Source of the DNA: Ilyonectria destructans
Taxonomy: Eukaryota; Ascomycota; Sordariomycetes; Hypocreales; Nectriaceae
Direction: 5' to 3'
DNA length: 64,000 nucleotides
Assembly: GCA_020740775.1 (NCBI GenBank)
Contig: JAHEWK010000034.1
Location: 186,001-250,000 of the forward strand
Part shown: positions 63,505-64,000 of the stretch, piece by piece
How positions within the stretch are numbered: the stretch's first letter is position 1
Layout of the letters: each line of letters opens with the position of its first letter
Notes under the pieces: model-generated
Databases searched by the model: none
The model's input: the letters and a program-made list of their open reading frames with translations, nothing else
Told to the model about the DNA's origin: nothing
Translations under genes and position numbers: made by a program

Positions 63505-64000
<496 letters not shown>

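Overview
This 64 kb window is nuclear DNA of a filamentous ascomycete (Pezizomycotina). The signs are short GT-AG introns of about 50-80 bases with CTAAC-like branch points, Tad-type LINEs, Fot1/pogo and hAT DNA transposons, a Ty1/Copia element, a PNP-NACHT-ankyrin NLR, HP1 and Mis13 homologues, cutinase and GH11 xylanase genes. It looks like a repeat-rich accessory or subtelomere-like segment: at least ten mobile-element units alternate with isolated host genes, many of them truncated or frameshifted.

Layout. 1-6.2 kb: a Ty1/Copia retrotransposon stopped by one in-frame TGA, then a 21-copy 8-bp repeat, a set of ~85-bp repeats and an LTR-like end that butts directly into a phosphotransferase (APH) gene lacking its 5' end. 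8.3-9.5 kb: a well-preserved four-exon secreted or surface cupredoxin-like gene (minus strand). 11-13 kb: non-coding terminal-inverted-repeat elements. 13.0-18.6 kb: a nearly complete Tad-like LINE (minus strand) with an ATGA ORF1/ORF2 junction and one TAG in ORF2. 19-21 kb: a small membrane protein and a truncated second LINE. 21.7-23.8 kb: a two-exon hAT transposase. 24.3-30.9 kb: a decayed membrane-protein gene, the large NLR (PNP-NACHT-ANK) and a 5'-truncated rhodopsin-like (SAT4) gene. 31-34.6 kb: degenerate repeats and copy A of an unrecognised TE-associated gene. 34.7-37.1 kb: a protein ending in a C2H2-like finger. 39-40.6 kb: a hAT relic with 68-bp inverted ends.

41.3-48 kb carries three regulatory or chromatin genes close together: the kinetochore gene mis13/DSN1, a decayed atfA bZIP copy, and an HP1 homologue with both chromodomain and chromo-shadow domain. 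Then follow copy B of the unknown gene (48.2-49.1), an ankyrin-ZZ fragment (50 kb), a two-gene rve-integrase element with convergent genes (50.7-53.5), a hAT element with complete TIRs and an uninterrupted 794-codon frame (53.47-56.25), two pogo-type transposase pseudogenes (56.3-60.3), a Crypton-like GCR1_C fragment (61.1-61.9), a broken cutinase gene (62.1-62.5) and the 5' part of an apparently healthy GH11 xylanase gene (63.58-end).

The genes do not form one pathway. The pattern is of repeated transposon insertion, nesting and gene decay, with several single C-to-T or G-to-A type nonsense changes, around a few genes that remain open. The most interesting possibilities are the HP1-mis13-atfA group inside a TE island, the NLR with near-identical ankyrin repeats, and the poorly classified two-gene integrase element.
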